In this document: piece by piece, positions 1-9,178 of the stretch | Layout of the letters: the number at the start of each line of letters is the position of its first letter | Position numbering within the stretch: position 1 is the first letter of the stretch | Assembly (NCBI RefSeq): GCF_020360975.1 | Contig: NW_025408670.1 | Span: 3,968,001-4,032,000 of the forward strand | From: Hirsutella rhossiliensis | Taxonomy: Eukaryota > Ascomycota > Sordariomycetes > Hypocreales > Ophiocordycipitaceae | DNA: 64,000 bases | Direction of reading: 5' to 3' | Notes under the pieces: generated by a model | The model's input: the letters and a program-made list of their open reading frames with translations, nothing else | What the model was told of the DNA's origin: nothing | Databases searched by the model: none | Made by a program: the position numbers and the translations under genes

Positions 1-355
1 ATAGTTAGTATAACTATCTAATAAATATAAGATCGAGGGGATTATAGAGATCTAAGTAATATAGGATTAATAAGATTACTACGCTCTATATAATCTAATA
101 TTAAGGATTATAGCTATTTACTTTTACTCCTTTAAATAGATAGCTCTCTAGCTTTTAATATAATTATTACGATCTTTATTATAATCTTATCTTTAATTCC
201 GATTACTTAATTACCTAGTTATAGTCTATAGTCTATAACCTCTAACTTATTTACTAACGTAATATACTTATTATTACTTCGACCACGCCCTATTATATCT
301 ATTAATATAAACCCCTCGATAGGTTTATCCCTTAAGAATAACACCGGTCGTTATA
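1..355 (+). repeat. Gypsy family 1 LTR, cut off by the window edge
   Basis: This stretch matches the last ~360 bp of the LTR at 16605-17054 nearly base for base apart from C/T and G/A transitions. Both contain the run around AACCCCTCGATAGG and end GGTCGTTATA. No gypsy internal sequence follows it, so it is a 3' LTR or a solo LTR. The start of the LTR lies outside the window. Confidence 0.85.
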
Positions 356-490
356 ACTAGCCCTTTCTTTATAAGTAGCTAATAAAGACTAAAAGGGTCC
401 TTTAAGTAAGGGCCTTATATATAGCGTATTATATATATATAATAAAAGGTAATAAATTAACTAAGCTACCTAGCTTATTAATTAACTATA

Positions 491-582
491 CTTATTAACT
501 ATACTATATACTTATTAACTATACTATATACTTATTAACTATACTATATACTTATTAACTATACTATATACTTATTAACTAT
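491..582. repeat. 20-bp tandem repeat, about 4.5 copies
   Basis: The unit CTTATTAACTATACTATATA repeats without change at 491, 511, 531 and 551, with a half copy at 571-580. A degenerate half unit lies just upstream. Such identity in a RIP-mutated region points to recent array expansion. No coding potential is seen. Confidence 0.95.
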
Positions 583-610
583 TTAAGTAATGCCTAGACT
601 CTTATATATA

Positions 611-885
611 GCTACCCTTTCCTTAATTAGTTATAAGCCCCTAAGCTCTATAGCTAGCTAGGACTATTAATAGGGGCCTAGGCCCTTATTAGCCTTACTA
701 TAGCCCTAGAGGCTCTATATAAGTAATAAAAAAAAGCCTACGCCTTTATATACTCCGTAATACCTTTTTCCTAAATAGTTATAAGCCCCTAGGCTCTATA
801 GCTAGCTAGGACTACTAATAGGGGCCTAGGCCCTTATTAGCCTCGCTATAGCCTTAGAGGCTATATGCGAGTAATAAGATAAAAA
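611..885. repeat. Two direct copies of a ~115-bp repeat (left arm of an inverted pair)
   Basis: Copy 1 (611 to about 733) and copy 2 (about 769-885) share the run TTATAAGCCCC, the core TAGCTAGCTAGGACTA and the palindrome-like AATAGGGGCCTAGGCCCTTATT-type centre. An inverted copy lies at 9012-9132, on the other side of the gene island. The GC-rich island begins immediately after copy 2. The repeat may be a MITE or the ends of a larger element; no protein is encoded. Confidence 0.8.
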
Positions 886-896
886 AAAGGCACCTC

Positions 897-1022
897 TTAG
901 TTTTCGGAAAAGACGTTGTAGTGGGCGGCGAAGAAGAGCCGTAATTTGCTGCCGGTTTGCTTTTTAGTGTTGCGGTCCAACACGCCGGAGAGCTTCCCAG
1001 CCTTGCTTTTTCCAGCATACAT
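897..1022 (-). CDS. Short ORF at the island boundary (41 aa), unrecognised
   Basis: The minus strand has ATG at 1022 and TAA at 897, coding for 41 residues that begin MYAGKSKAGKLSG and end in an aromatic-rich tail (LRLFFAAHYNVF). Composition is protein-like, with an in-frame TAA just upstream of the ATG. It stops within a dozen bases of the RIP-mutated repeat, so it may be the last exon of a gene or a truncated remnant. No family is recognised. Confidence 0.2.
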   Translation of the reverse strand: MYAGKSKAGKLSGVLDRNTKKQTGSKLRLFFAAHYNVFSEN

Positions 1023-1978
1023 AGCGTGTTAGTTACCTCGAAGGACGGCCCGGGAGCGAATAGAGATTAGATCACGGCGACAGGAAATACTAGAAATGAA
1101 GTGGAGGATAGGAACGGCCCTGCCCTGGGATATCCCCTTTGAGCTAGAGAGCTCTTGGGGGCATAGCCGGCCCGGCCCCGGAGAGCCTGCAGGACTGTCA
1201 GACGAGAGTGCTGAAGGAGGTGAGAAAGGCCCAGGCTGAAACACAGCCCGGCATTCTGATGGAAAGGCCGCCGTGCGATTCAAGCCCGGGATGGGACCTG
1301 CTGGCAAAACAAGTGTTGCGTCCGTCGACGCTCGAACCATGTTTTATCAAAATGCTTAGCACCGATCAATCCAAAACATATTGACTATGTTTGCAGGGCA
1401 CAAAAACAGAGCACACGCCGCCCCGGTCAAGTGCGCCAACCAGGTGCGGGATGCTGTGGTTACGGAGCAGAAGCGCCTCTGAAAGGCGCTTCCGCCGCGA
1501 GACAAAAGTATAAGCCCCTCGTCCGGGGACGGCCGGAGCACGCTCGGAGGCCAGGATCGGCAGAAAAATGCCGACATGCCCCTCCTTGCTTGACCCCAGG
1601 CGAATGGCATCCCCCTTCCCCTGGGATGATAATACAGAGCTAGGCGCGAAGCGGAACCGAGAGTGGCGCGGCTGGGAAAGGTGCCTTGGTACGAATTAGG
1701 GCCTCCACAACGCCCAGCCTTTTCCTCTCTCGGAATTAATTGAACGGCTAGTATCCGTGAAGGTCAGAAACAGCTGCGTAGGGCACTCTCAGCCATTGCC
1801 TCCCTTAGCTTTCACTCACATCCTCTTCGTGACAGAACAGGGTCAACAACAAGTCGACGACGTCTTGGAATGCGCAGGCCAAGGGTGAGACTACCAAGTA
1901 CGTGTATGGGACAGGTCCGTCAGCTCGCGGCTGCGCTGATGCAAGCGGCCAACAGCGGCCAGGCATGGTTTCCGGACA

Positions 1979-2313
1979 CTAAACTCGCTGCTCATCGTAT
2001 GTGTAGGCCGTCGAAGCAGCACCAAATTCCCCATTCTTGTATGCTACGAAGTACCCGTATTCGTACTTGGCATCGATTGCTTCGTACTTCGTGCCGCCGG
2101 CCAAGAGCGTCTGGAATTTCCAAGTTAAATACGTGCTTCCCATTTCAGCTAGCCACGAGGCGGTGAGCTTTAAGGTTGCTCGAGTCCGGGGGCCGAAATT
2201 CTGGTTCTTGCGGTAATGTGGTTAGTACACGTTAAGTTGCTCGTTCGGGGTATTACGGCCTCAAAGCTGACCTGTTTCTCGTCCGCTCTCCCTCATGTAC
2301 CTACCTGACACAT
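1979..2313 (-). CDS. Possible two-exon gene, unrecognised 76-aa product
   Basis: The clear part is the exon 1979-2200 (minus), 73 codons without a stop, with composition typical of a real protein (for example GSTYLTWKFQTLLAGG and YEYGYFVAYKNGEFG). Just upstream is a perfect TACTAAC branch site (revcomp of 2221-2227), then a CAG acceptor at 2201-2203. A GTAGGT donor (revcomp of 2299-2304) would give a 104-nt intron and a three-codon first exon, ATG TGT CAG at 2313-2305, in the correct phase. If that is right, this gene diverges from the secreted-protein gene at 2447, and the near-palindromic TATATA at about 2387 lies between them. The first exon is inferred; the family is unknown. The product is rich in Y, G, A and T and lacks an obvious signal peptide in this model. 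Confidence 0.4.
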
Positions 2314-2383
2314 CAGCCGGGATAACTACTCTGTAAAGCAATATGCATCAAGGACAGCATTGCCAGTAAAAATAAGCCATGGA

Positions 2384-2396
2384 GCCTATATAAGGT
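2384..2396. promoter_or_regulatory. TATA-like element between two divergent genes
   Basis: CCTATATAAGG is close to a palindrome. It lies about 60 nt before the ATG of the secreted-protein gene on the plus strand and about 75 nt before the inferred ATG at 2313 on the minus strand. It could therefore serve one or both. Assignment rests on motif and spacing only. Confidence 0.35.
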
Positions 2397-2446
2397 GGCG
2401 ATGGGCATGTCGTTCGTCACACACTTCTGCTCCACATTCCCGACGG

Positions 2447-2744
2447 ATGCTGACCAAAATGCATGTCCCGACTCTGCTCGCCGTTCTGTCCCTGGTCTCG
2501 GCTGCCACTGCCGGTAAGTCGCGTACGAAGAATACTCCGATCAGTTTATCTCGCGGCATACGCATCGTTTTGCCAGCTAAGCAGTCTTCATGCACCAGAC
2601 CAGTCTGAAGCCGCCGCTGGCAAGCAATGCGGCTGGTTCGGCACTCGTCCCATTTGTAGGGGCAAATGCCCTGACAAATGGCGGCTTTTCGAGCGCAAAA
2701 AGCTGGATTGCTTGTCGGGCACCAAGGCCTACTGCTGCCATTGA
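2447..2744 (+). CDS. Small secreted cysteine-rich protein (effector-like), two exons
   Basis: Exon 1 runs from ATG 2447 (or the internal ATG 2459) to 2513 and encodes a signal peptide: MHVPTLLAVLSLVSAATA, a hydrophobic core followed by an A-x-A cleavage site. A GTAAGT donor at 2514, a GCTAAG branch-like site near 2575 and a CAG acceptor ending at 2598 define an 85-nt phase-1 intron. Exon 2 (2599-2744) continues DQSEAAAGKQCGWFGTRP and ends at TGA. The mature peptide is about 48 residues with six cysteines spaced C-x8-C-x3-C-x13-C-x7-CC, enough for three disulfides. The precursor is 66 or 70 aa. This layout is typical of fungal small secreted proteins, which include effectors and antimicrobial peptides; no specific family is claimed. 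It sits on an island enclosed by RIP-mutated repeats, a common location for such genes. Confidence 0.7.
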
Positions 2745-5290
2745 GAAATGGTGCCACGTATATGGGCGTGCTGCCGCCCGCGCAAGAGGAGGCTGGGTCG
2801 GAGGGAAAAGTTTCTCCTGGATGCCATGGGCCGGGGAGGGCGCTCTGAGCACCCTACAATCGCTCTAACAAAGGACCATGATCATGCAGAGTACAAGTGC
2901 AAGACAATGAGTGTGATATGAAAGAGCGTGGGGGTACCACTGTTATTTATTATTTATAACAAGAAGATCGCCTTCCTTGGCGCTGCCATTCTGGTGCAAA
3001 ACGTCTTATGCCCACTTTTCAGTCAGTGGACTGGCATCTCTACCTCTCAATGCAGAGCACCAGAAGCTAGGAGCAAGGCCGCCGTCGGGCCTCGACCGTT
3101 CTGGACATCTAACCACTGTCAGTCTTACTTTTCTAAGTTACTTCGTAAGTTAATTAATTAACCAGCTGACAAAACTAGTGTTCTGTTTGCCTCGAAGCGC
3201 CAGTGAGCGGCTGGAAATCCACCTCAAGCCACCCCTGTACTCCATAGCCTGCCGGAGCACTTCGTAATGGGGCTGGAGGGCATGTCGCATGGGCTTCTTT
3301 TTCGGTACGAGGCAGTGGTGGCGAGCAACCGCTCGGCCGTGGAAGGGATCAGGCGCCCTCGGCAGCAATCCGGTCAATGCACTCTTCGACAGATACACGA
3401 CCACTCCAGATGCCTCGGAAAACGAGGCTGTTTTTTTCGACTCGTGCCGGTGCCGGCCAAGGACGAAGACTTTGCATTGAACCCGATTGCCGAGGCAGTA
3501 GTGCAGAAATCCACCCAGGTAGAGTGCATAGTAGAGACGCTATCGTGCCAAACAAGGTCCACAACGGTGGTGTGAGCAACAAGGCGCTATCAGACAAGCA
3601 CTCGTGCACTATATGACTTGCTGAAAAGAAAAGAATCCGACGTGCTGGTTCGGCTTCGTTCGGGCCGGCATGATGCGACTGGACAGCTACCTGGACAGAA
3701 CAGATCGGAGCAGCAAAATCGGCCATATGAGATTATGGACGAGCAGCCGAGACGATCGAGCACTCCCTGTTCCGAGGCAAGAGGTTGAAAATGCCACGGG
3801 AAGTCATGCTGTAGGGCTCACGAACAAACGCTGGGCAATTGTCATTCTTCTCGTTGGGAAAGGTCGCATCGGACGACGATACAAGCGGGAGCCAGACGTG
3901 GCGGCCGAGCTTGCGGCCAACAAATCCGCCATTGCGACAAAGAGGAGGCTGGCTGGACACGGACCAGCGGCCATACGCAAAGTAGCCTAACTTCTAGCGT
4001 GCGACTAAAACCGACAAAATAGAGCCTGAGCCTCGGCTTTGGTAGACAGTGCTTCAGCTGGCGAGGATGGGACGCCGAACACGCGAAGAATTAATGGAAG
4101 AGACAACGACGACATTGATCGGCAAGCAACATAGCGACGATCTGTAGGGCTCATGATGTTAACCAGGCACGCAGTACGAAGTATACGTAGGTATAAAGCT
4201 ACCAAATATGCTGAAGTGCAAACTAGATCATGTCGAGGCCCGGGACATCGCTCCGGGCGAAATACAACAATTCATATATCCAACCGAAGACAAGAGCGGC
4301 AAGTGCACAGATCAACTAGGGAGGAGAGCAGTACTGAGATGTCGCCGTGTTTGCCAATGGCTGCTGCCATGATGACTTTGCATCACAGGACAAATGCCCC
4401 AGCAAGTTAATCCGTCACATCGCCACCAGGTAGGTGGTCATTGCGATTCCTAGGCTACCGGTATAGGCCAGTGTTTGCATGCGTTCTCCGTTGCGGCTTC
4501 CCGTTTCTATATGATTATAATGCCTGCTTCGGTCGACCAATCCTTCTAACGTCTGCCTGACTCAATCGCAACCCCCCAGAATGTAGCTGAAGAGGACGAG
4601 CGTATCAAGGAGGCCAAATTCGCGGAGGACAGCGAGGAACCCAAAAAAGATGAAACCAAATGTCATTCGCCCACAGTTAGCGGTCTCACGCTAAGCCCCC
4701 TATTGAGTCTCAGCCATGCGCAAGACGTCTGATCACGATGGCAGAACGACAGAGCAGGGCAGAAGGGGCAAAGAGAGGTTAGCTACGGCTGTGCGCATGC
4801 AGGTGATAGCTTCTGCTACCGGACCCTCGGGCGGTCCGACTACTAGACCACCGGGGCCCCCCACGAGAGTCTACGGAACTGTCGGCCATACGAGAGACAG
4901 CAAGGCTAAAGTTTGGTCGGACGATAGCCGGGCAGACGCCGCAAGCTTTGCCACCGTTTACTGGTGCGGCACATAAAACCTAGCCGCGCAAAAGCCATTG
5001 CGGGCGGCATGCTCCAGGATACAGGTTGCTACGGTGAGGCGGCGGCGGACCTTACAAGCACGGAGCCCAGAGCCGCGCATGGCCGGTCCCCACCGTTTGC
5101 ACTCTGAAGTTGGCATGAAACCTGTCCTTCCTTCATTTGTCCTCTTCCTAGCGAAAACGTGGTCAAGGTATGTCTGCCTCTCGGCTGTGGGAACAATTCC
5201 TCGGCATGCTGGCGTCGAATTGCCTCGACTTATTCAAGCTTGCGTTCGCCTTATTGACGAGACACCAGATCAAGCAGTCGCGGTGCCGCC
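2745..5290. other. Non-repetitive island sequence without a confident gene
   Basis: GC-balanced, unmutated sequence. Several overlapping open frames occur on both strands (for example 3267-3575 + and 3349-3726 -), but none shows a family signature, a clear codon bias or splice context that separates it from chance. One possible spliced small ORF at 4394-4732 is listed separately. A short poly-T run lies near 3431. Confidence 0.5.
4394..4732 (+). CDS. Possible spliced small ORF, acidic, unrecognised
   Basis: Exon 2 (4580-4732) follows a polypyrimidine CCCCCCAG acceptor and opens with NVAEEDERIKEAKFAEDSEE, a charged stretch that looks coding rather than random. A TCTAAC branch-like site lies near 4545. 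A GTAGGT donor at 4430 joins in phase to a 12-codon exon starting at ATG 4394. The joined product is about 62 aa. The first exon is weak because a stop lies a few codons upstream in the same frame. The function is unknown and it may be a remnant. Confidence 0.22.
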
Positions 5291-6316
5291 ATGCCCAACC
5301 ATCTCCTCCGAATCCAACATTTCGCCTCTACCAGTAGGTCTCGCATTGTCACAGGGGCCACGATTCTGACTCTTGTCGCAATTGGCTGGTTGTTCCGTCA
5401 TCTGATATACACATCATGGACGCTGGCCTCTCTCGGCGTCTACTGGAGCAGCACCGCCGACGAGTTCGTCCTCTCTAAGACGCACGACCACTTTGATATT
5501 ACGTTTGCCGACTATGATGAGAACCAGCTATCGGCTACCCCCTACGATGACCTCGTGCCTCCGATCCTACATCATATCGTCTTCGGCAAGCACGGAAGCC
5601 GATGGAGAGATGAGTCGGAAGACGCGATGCGGAGCTGCCTGGACAGGCATCCGGGCTGGCAGTCGCACATCTGGTCGGAAGAGAATGCATCCAAGTTTGT
5701 GGCCGAAAAATTCCCCGAGCTCCGGGAAATGTGGGAAAATTACCCGTATCAGATCCAACGAATCGACTCCCTACGATACATGGTCCTCTACGAATACGGA
5801 GGGGTGATTCTGGACGTAGACCTCCGGTGTAAGAGAGCTTTGGGCCCGTTGCGGCGGTTCAGCTTCGTCGCGCCTGAGGCTCATCCGACCGGCTTCTCCA
5901 TCGGCTTCATGATGGCTGCCAAGGGAAACTCCTTTGCCGGCGACATTGTGCGCAGCCTCTCCGTCCATAACCGGCAGTGGCTCGGCCTGCCGTACCCAAG
6001 CGTCATGTTCAGCACTGGATGCCACTTCGCGTCTGTCATCCACGCGCTGCAGCCAAACCGGACCGACCTCAAGGTTCTTCCAAAACCGATGCATAGCCTC
6101 AACGGACCTTCCTCAACGCCCATCTTTGACCACCTAGGGAGCTCGTCATGGCATTCATACGACGCCCGCCTGATTACCGCACTGGGCAACCAGGCGAACC
6201 TGCCGGTTTTCCTAGTCCTGGGAGTTGCGCTGGTGCTGTTTGTTGGACGAAGGGTGATATTACAATGTTTGCGGAAAAGTAAACCGCAATCGGAGGCCGG
6301 GGTAAAACATCACTGA
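5291..6316 (+). CDS. GT32-type glycosyltransferase with DXD motif (341 aa)
   Basis: A single-exon ORF with ATG in a good context (GCCGCCATGC). Residues ~20-37 form an N-terminal signal anchor. The central part carries the GT32 (OCH1/MIPC-synthase type, DXD sugar-binding) signature: ILHHIVFGK, then HPGWQSHIWSEEN, then RIDSLRYMVLYEYGG followed by VILDVD with D175-V-D177 as the metal/nucleotide-sugar motif. A second hydrophobic segment near residues 305-324, followed by RR and a basic tail, gives a C-terminal membrane anchor, as in sphingolipid-mannosylating SUR1/CSH1 relatives. The family transfers a sugar from a nucleotide-sugar donor in the Golgi lumen. Substrate cannot be told from sequence; inositol-phosphoceramide is an inference from the topology. 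The usual G-G-x-Y before the DXD is here G-G-V-I. The gene is not RIP-mutated although it is near the repeats. Confidence 0.85.
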   Translation: MPNHLLRIQHFASTSRSRIVTGATILTLVAIGWLFRHLIYTSWTLASLGVYWSSTADEFVLSKTHDHFDITFADYDENQLSATPYDDLVPPILHHIVFGKHGSRWRDESEDAMRSCLDRHPGWQSHIWSEENASKFVAEKFPELREMWENYPYQIQRIDSLRYMVLYEYGGVILDVDLRCKRALGPLRRFSFVAPEAHPTGFSIGFMMAAKGNSFAGDIVRSLSVHNRQWLGLPYPSVMFSTGCHFASVIHALQPNRTDLKVLPKPMHSLNGPSSTPIFDHLGSSSWHSYDARLITALGNQANLPVFLVLGVALVLFVGRRVILQCLRKSKPQSEAGVKHH

Positions 6317-6727
6317 CGAAGCAGCCCAATATACAACTCTCAAACTCGACGTCGAGTATTATTCCGCTTCCCGTGAATGGTCATGAGCCGTCTGTATGTT
6401 AACCTTGGTGCTTCATAGCTCGTGTTTTCCGCCTGTTTAGTAGCTCACACCACATGTAACGTTTCCGGTGTTGGTCCTCAAGCTTTCCCCCGGATTGATT
6501 GACGCCTCGTGCCTGTTTTGCCCAGAAATAGCGGAGGGCGGCCGGCTAGCGGCCGAGATAGCCGGACTAGGGAGGGGGGCCTTTGAGGGCAGCGGGTCTA
6601 CGCGCCTTTCAAGCACAGGGGGCGACTGACTGGGAAAGGGAGAGAGGTCGCCGACCGGCAGAGGGAACATGTGTAGGTAGCTAGATGATTAGTATCTGTA
6701 CGAAGTAGGCGTATCAGCCAAGTAAAT
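6317..6727. other. Intergenic, no gene seen
   Basis: The stretch holds the 3' flank of the glycosyltransferase gene and a GC-rich, purine-rich segment near 6530-6660. One short minus-strand frame (6437-6670) is low-complexity Pro/Ser and is not supported as a gene. Confidence 0.5.
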
Positions 6728-7036
6728 CTAAGTAGACCCTGGTCGAATATGTTGGCTACGAAGTATTAAAACACAGTCCTTGCTTCCCCGCAAGTAAAGC
6801 AGCTTGTTGATGCTGCAAGACACGCGGTTGCAAAGCCGCAATCTTTGTATCGCCTCCGCCAACCCGGAGTAGTTGCGAAGTAACTGTCTGTCATTATAAA
6901 GCCCCAATTGCGTCAAGACTCTATATATAACTTCTTTTGGCGCCGATCCAGCGGTCCTGAAAGCCCTCCTAGTGCTCCGTAGCGTCCGCTCAACTCGCCT
7001 CTTTACCTTTTTATGCTCTTCCCTTTTTGCCACCAA
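6728..7036 (-). CDS. Hypothetical basic protein (102 aa)
   Basis: An uninterrupted minus-strand frame from ATG 7036 to stop 6728. The N-terminus is strongly basic (MVAKREEHKKVKRRVERTLR) and the middle has an amphipathic, leucine-rich stretch (YRVLTQLGLYNDRQLL). It would be transcribed divergently from the GPI12-like gene, with 185 bp between the start codons. No domain is recognised. It could be a real small protein, part of a longer spliced gene, or chance; no splice evidence was found. Confidence 0.3.
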   Translation of the reverse strand: MVAKREEHKKVKRRVERTLRSTRRAFRTAGSAPKEVIYRVLTQLGLYNDRQLLRNYSGLAEAIQRLRLCNRVSCSINKLLYLRGSKDCVLILRSQHIRPGST

Positions 7037-7221
7037 GTTTGAACAGATGAGGCAAGGTCAGGTATAGCCCGATCAAGCAATATTCGTAAGGCGTTTCATT
7101 CTCCCTGCCTTTGTCTTGCCGGCGTGTCCCCCTATTCATCGATTCTTTGGGGCCTTTCATCATTTCTGCTCTCAACCGACGACTAATAAAAAAAGGCCTG
7201 TAGCCTCAAAGGCAATACTCC

Positions 7222-8401
7222 ATGCCAAGCACACGCATCATGCCACGCAAGACTGGCGACCAAGCCGCCTTCGAGTTCTGCTCCTGGCTTTTGGCCAAGC
7301 GCATTCGCCGCCGTACCCTCGTCCGCATCGCTCTCGTCGTCCTCCCCATCCCCATTGTCCTGCAATGGACTCTCGCGTATCTTGTCGGCAGCGACGCTCG
7401 ACTTCTTCCGCTCGAGCTGCAGCACGCCAAAAGCCTCTTGATTATGACCGCACACCCAGACGACGAGTGCCTCTTCTTTGCCCCCAGCATTCTCAGTGTG
7501 CTGGACGGGAGTCCCAACACAAAGGGTGGGCTCCTGGTCATGTCCACTGGTGAGTTTCCCCGGCGTCGGAAGCAATCACCTGTCGCTTCCTACTTTGCAC
7601 ACACGCACTCGCGCTTAGCGGGCGCAGTTCAAGGCTGTGTGACTTACAGCGCTATGTCGCCTGCTTTCTTAGGGGACCATTATGGCATAGGTGCGAAGCG
7701 AAGGCAAGAACTCAAGGGATCGTGCGTCGCCCTCGGAATCGATCTGTCGCGGTGTGAGGCGTTGGACCACCCCGACCTTCAGGACAGCCCTAGTGTCTGG
7801 TGGGATACCGCCAAAATCCAGAGCATCATCAAAGACTATGTCCGCAAGTGGGACGTTGACGCGGTAAATCTGATCCTCGAACTCGTTTCTGTCGACTGTT
7901 GCGCCTGCTAACGCACCATACGGATCATCACATTTGACGAGGGTGGCATCTCCGGGCACGTGAACCACCGTGCCGTGAGCGCTGCTGTCAGGTGAGCTTT
8001 CGTTTGCATGTGCTATTCGCTTCATGGTTAACCCTTATGGAAATCGGTTGACCCTCCTCCTCTTTATCAGAGAGTATGTCATGAACGACGGCAAGGCCCC
8101 TGCCGCCTACATGCTGGTCACCACGTCGTTAATCCGCAAGTTCACCGCCCTTTTCGACCTGCCGCTCACCGTGCTGCCGTTCACCTGGAGAATTTTCGCT
8201 GCCATCTTCTCCCTCTCGACGACAGAGGGTCCTCGCTATAGCAAAAAGGCGCTGGTTGCCAGCACATGGCACCGGTACGCCAGGACGCGGGATGCATTTG
8301 CAAGTCACGACAGCCAGTGGTCGTGGGATCGTCATTTATATATGATTCTAAGCAGGTATGTCTGGTTTAACGATTTAAAGAGGATACCAGGGAGGGGGTA
8401 G
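7222..8401 (+). CDS. GPI12: PIG-L/GPI12-like GlcNAc-phosphatidylinositol de-N-acetylase, possibly splice-defective
   Basis: The exons are 7222-7549, 7673-7863, about 7924-7991 and 8071-8401, coding for 305 aa. Residues ~33-56 form a membrane anchor, as in ER GPI12/PIG-L. The zinc site is present: AHPDDE at residues 77-82 and, in exon 3, GISGHVNHRAV. Exon 2 opens GDHYGIGAKRRQELKGSC, the usual PIG-L block, and the end (RYVWFNDLKRI) matches fungal C-termini. The family removes acetate from GlcNAc-PI, the second step of GPI-anchor synthesis. Introns 1 (7550-7672) and 3 (7992-8070) have GT...AG ends. Intron 2 has a GTAAAT donor at 7864 and a GCTAAC branch at 7906, but the expected acceptor reads CGG (7921-7923) rather than AG. 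The next AG, at 7940-7941, keeps phase but drops six residues (IITFDE) of a conserved core motif. The gene may be a decaying duplicate or use an unusual acceptor. A stop occurs soon after any read-through of intron 2. Confidence 0.8.
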
Positions 8402-9011
8402 TAGCGTAATTAAAATCTCGATCTTGGTGTCCGGGGAGTGGGTGCGTTGAGGATTAAAATGGCTTCTGGAGGCGCCGACTCTGGCAAACCTCACTCAAAG
8501 GACGGTCCATCATTGAGCTCCCGCACCTCCGCCAGGCGTGAAGTTATACCGGTTTAGCCTGGGTCGTAGTTCGCGCATCTGGGCCTCCATTCTGTTGAAA
8601 CACTCAGGTGTCCGTATACTGGTCTTTTTCTGCGAACTAATCCGCATTCAACGGCCGTGCCCTCGTTCGTCAATTTCCCCAGATGATGAGCATGATGTTG
8701 GTGGACCGTTCTGTATACAAGGCATTTAGTCCTTTACGGCCTCAACGCTGACCCTTTTCCTAATCCTAAATATTCAAGACAAAATGTTACTTTGCGATTG
8801 AGGTCATGTGTACCAGCTATAATTAGCCCGCAGCTGAATGCCCTCCATGGCGCCCTGTCTCTCTCCCCTCAGGTATAAACGAGGCAGTATATCGTAGCAT
8901 CGGCCGGCAAACGCTTCCGGCCTGCAGATCAGCAATACTCTAAAGCCACCTTACCGCAATAATAGACGAGTTATTAGTGCACTATAGGGTTAGAGTAAGG
9001 GTTAAGAAAGG
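8402..9011. other. 3' flank of the GPI12-like gene and island edge
   Basis: No gene is supported here. A degenerate telomere-like run (TAGGGTTAGAGTAAGGGTTA, 8984-9003) sits just before the repeat arm that closes the island. A 63-codon plus frame at 8538-8729 has no family signal. Confidence 0.5.
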
Positions 9012-9132
9012 GAATTTTTTTTATATTATTACTCGTATATAGTAGCGAGGCTAATAAGGGCCTAGGCCCTTATTAGTAGTCCTAGCTAGCTATAGAGCCC
9101 GGGGGCTTATAACTAATTAAGGAAAGGGTAGC
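9012..9132. repeat. Inverted copy of the ~115-bp repeat (right arm)
   Basis: Read on the minus strand this matches 611-885: GCTACCCTTTCCTTAATTAG, the TAGCTAGCTAGGACTA core, the GGGCCTAGGCCC palindrome and the closing CGAGTAATA plus poly-A. The match ends where the GC-rich island ends, as in the left arm. Confidence 0.8.
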
Positions 9133-9178
9133 TATAAAGGCAAAGATAAAGAAAAGGTTAGTCTAGTTCCTCCCGCGC

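Noticed and set aside
491..582. CRISPR-like array
   Set aside because: The 20-bp units are directly adjacent, with no spacers, in a eukaryotic context; it is a simple tandem repeat.
1029..1610. Minus-strand ORFs of 103 and 84 codons
   Set aside because: Pro/Ser/Gly-rich frames without domain, splice or start-site support; the opposite strand is equally open.
3267..3726. Overlapping ORFs on both strands (102 and 125 codons)
   Set aside because: They cover the same DNA in opposite directions without a domain, splice or composition signal to favour either.
6728..7036. tRNA or structured RNA gene
   Set aside because: Short GC-rich stems were noticed, but no cloverleaf or B-box sequence could be made out.
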